From positions 124,001 through 188,000 of the forward strand of contig UQWI01000001.1 of NCBI GenBank assembly GCA_900544765.1: a DNA stretch of 64,000 nucleotides. The letters run 5' to 3'. The position numbers and the translations under genes are program-made. The stretch is from an uncultured Eubacteriales bacterium. Its GTDB lineage: Bacteria > Bacillota > Clostridia > Oscillospirales > Oscillospiraceae. Shown here piece by piece: positions 63,631 through 64,000 of the stretch (position 1 is the stretch's first letter; each line of letters opens with the position of its first letter). The notes under the pieces were generated by a model. That model was not told the DNA's origin and made no database searches. It worked only from the letters and a program-made list of their open reading frames with translations.

Positions 63631-64000
63631 TCACCCGTTCAGGCGGATCTTGAACACCGCCTTTCGGATATCGCCGGGGGCTGACGTGCAGAGGCCGGGG
63701 GCGTGTACGTCGTCCGGGAACACGATGACAAAGTGTCCGGGCTTCAGGTCTATTGCGGCCCAGCTGCCGTCGTAGAACCAGACGTCACGCTCAGGTGCGG
63801 CCTCGGTGACCTGCAGGCTGTCGTTCCTGAAGCACCAGCCTACCGTCTCCTCGCCTTCCAACAGCATCTGTATGTCCGCGAAATCGTCATGGGCTTCGAG
63901 CTTGGCGTCGCTCTGCGGCTTTGTACGCATGTGCTTTACGTTTACACGCACGTCCTGCCCGTCGATGAGCACATTGCCGTCCTCGAGCATATCAAAGTCG
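63631..64000 (-). CDS. YhcH/YjgK/YiaL-family protein, 5' end outside the window
   Basis: The frame is open to the right edge (codons DFDMLEDGNVLIDGQDVRVN), so the N-terminus, probably 30-40 residues, is missing. The visible 122 residues match the YhcH/EbgC cupin-like family: KLEAHDDFADIQMLLEGEET, then PGHFVIVFPDDVHAPGLCTS with the metal-binding His. Members act as sugar anomerases or isomerase-like helpers in sialic-acid, sugar-acid and galactoside pathways, which supports a carbohydrate-acid role for the operon. Confidence 0.88.
   Translation of the reverse strand, partial: DFDMLEDGNVLIDGQDVRVNVKHMRTKPQSDAKLEAHDDFADIQMLLEGEETVGWCFRNDSLQVTEAAPERDVWFYDGSWAAIDLKPGHFVIVFPDDVHAPGLCTSAPGDIRKAVFKIRLNG

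Overview
The window looks like a moderately GC-rich (by eye near 60%) Gram-positive anaerobe of the class Clostridia, most plausibly an Oscillospiraceae-like gut bacterium (inference). Supporting signs are strong AGGAGG-type ribosome binding sites, consensus TTGACA/TATAAT promoters, an Asp23 protein next to nusB, ArgR beside recN, a THF riboswitch on an ECF-transporter S component, an SLH-domain surface protein, and an oxygen-sensitive 2-hydroxyacyl-CoA dehydratase system. No rRNA, tRNA, CRISPR array, phage or insertion sequence was seen.

Layout. 1-4.7 kb: end of an ABC substrate-binding protein, a CBS-pair protein, then a minus-strand metal cluster (AraC regulator, 26-residue microprotein, DUF6110-like protein, P1B ATPase). 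4.9-8.7 kb: an XRE membrane regulator, a lipoprotein, a 20-residue microprotein candidate and a 2-enoate-reductase-type flavoenzyme. 9-11 kb: rplU-rpmA-obgE. 11-18 kb: ECF sigma/anti-sigma pair, VanZ-RDD membrane protein, Suv3-like helicase and a lipoprotein. 18-27 kb: SLH/beta-helix surface protein, PlsC-like acyltransferase, GltS-like carrier, ZIP transporter, YbaK-like deacylase, tyrS. 27.5-38 kb: one long minus-strand housekeeping block (asp23-nusB-xseA-xseB-ispA, then dxs-tlyA-nadK-argR-recN and a C_GCAxxG_C_C protein). 38-42.8 kb: folT under a THF riboswitch, a 106-bp tandem repeat, and an operon of a ParB-like/BMP fusion, a phosphoesterase and panB.

43-54.4 kb is the main metabolic block. 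An OFA-family transporter and a GntR/FCD regulator lie beside a 2-hydroxyacyl-CoA dehydratase operon (activator, alpha, beta, CoA-transferase). A divergent operon follows (acyl-CoA ligase, acyl-CoA dehydrogenase, EtfB, EtfA). Together they can activate a 2-hydroxy acid, dehydrate it to an enoyl-CoA and reduce that to an acyl-CoA, as in reductive Stickland fermentation of amino acids. The shared control region carries two strong divergent promoters, each with a TTAGTTAAC-GTAT-AC element resembling GntR/FadR-family operators.

54.4-58.4 kb: an AgrA/AgrC-like LytTR two-component pair, followed by a membrane protein fusing an alpha/beta hydrolase to a polytopic domain, with two 10-bp direct repeats in front that could be LytTR sites. 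58.5-64 kb: a lower-GC minus-strand catabolic operon (YhcH-like protein, zinc alcohol dehydrogenase, TctB-TctA-TctC tripartite transporter, SDR oxidoreductase), probably for a sugar acid or related carboxylate.

The most unusual points are the long repeat-filled leader before the THF riboswitch, the cytoplasmic ParB-BMP fusion in an operon with panB, the divergent dehydratase control region, the AgrCA-plus-membrane-hydrolase unit, and three sites where a promoter is embedded in the upstream gene's terminator hairpin.
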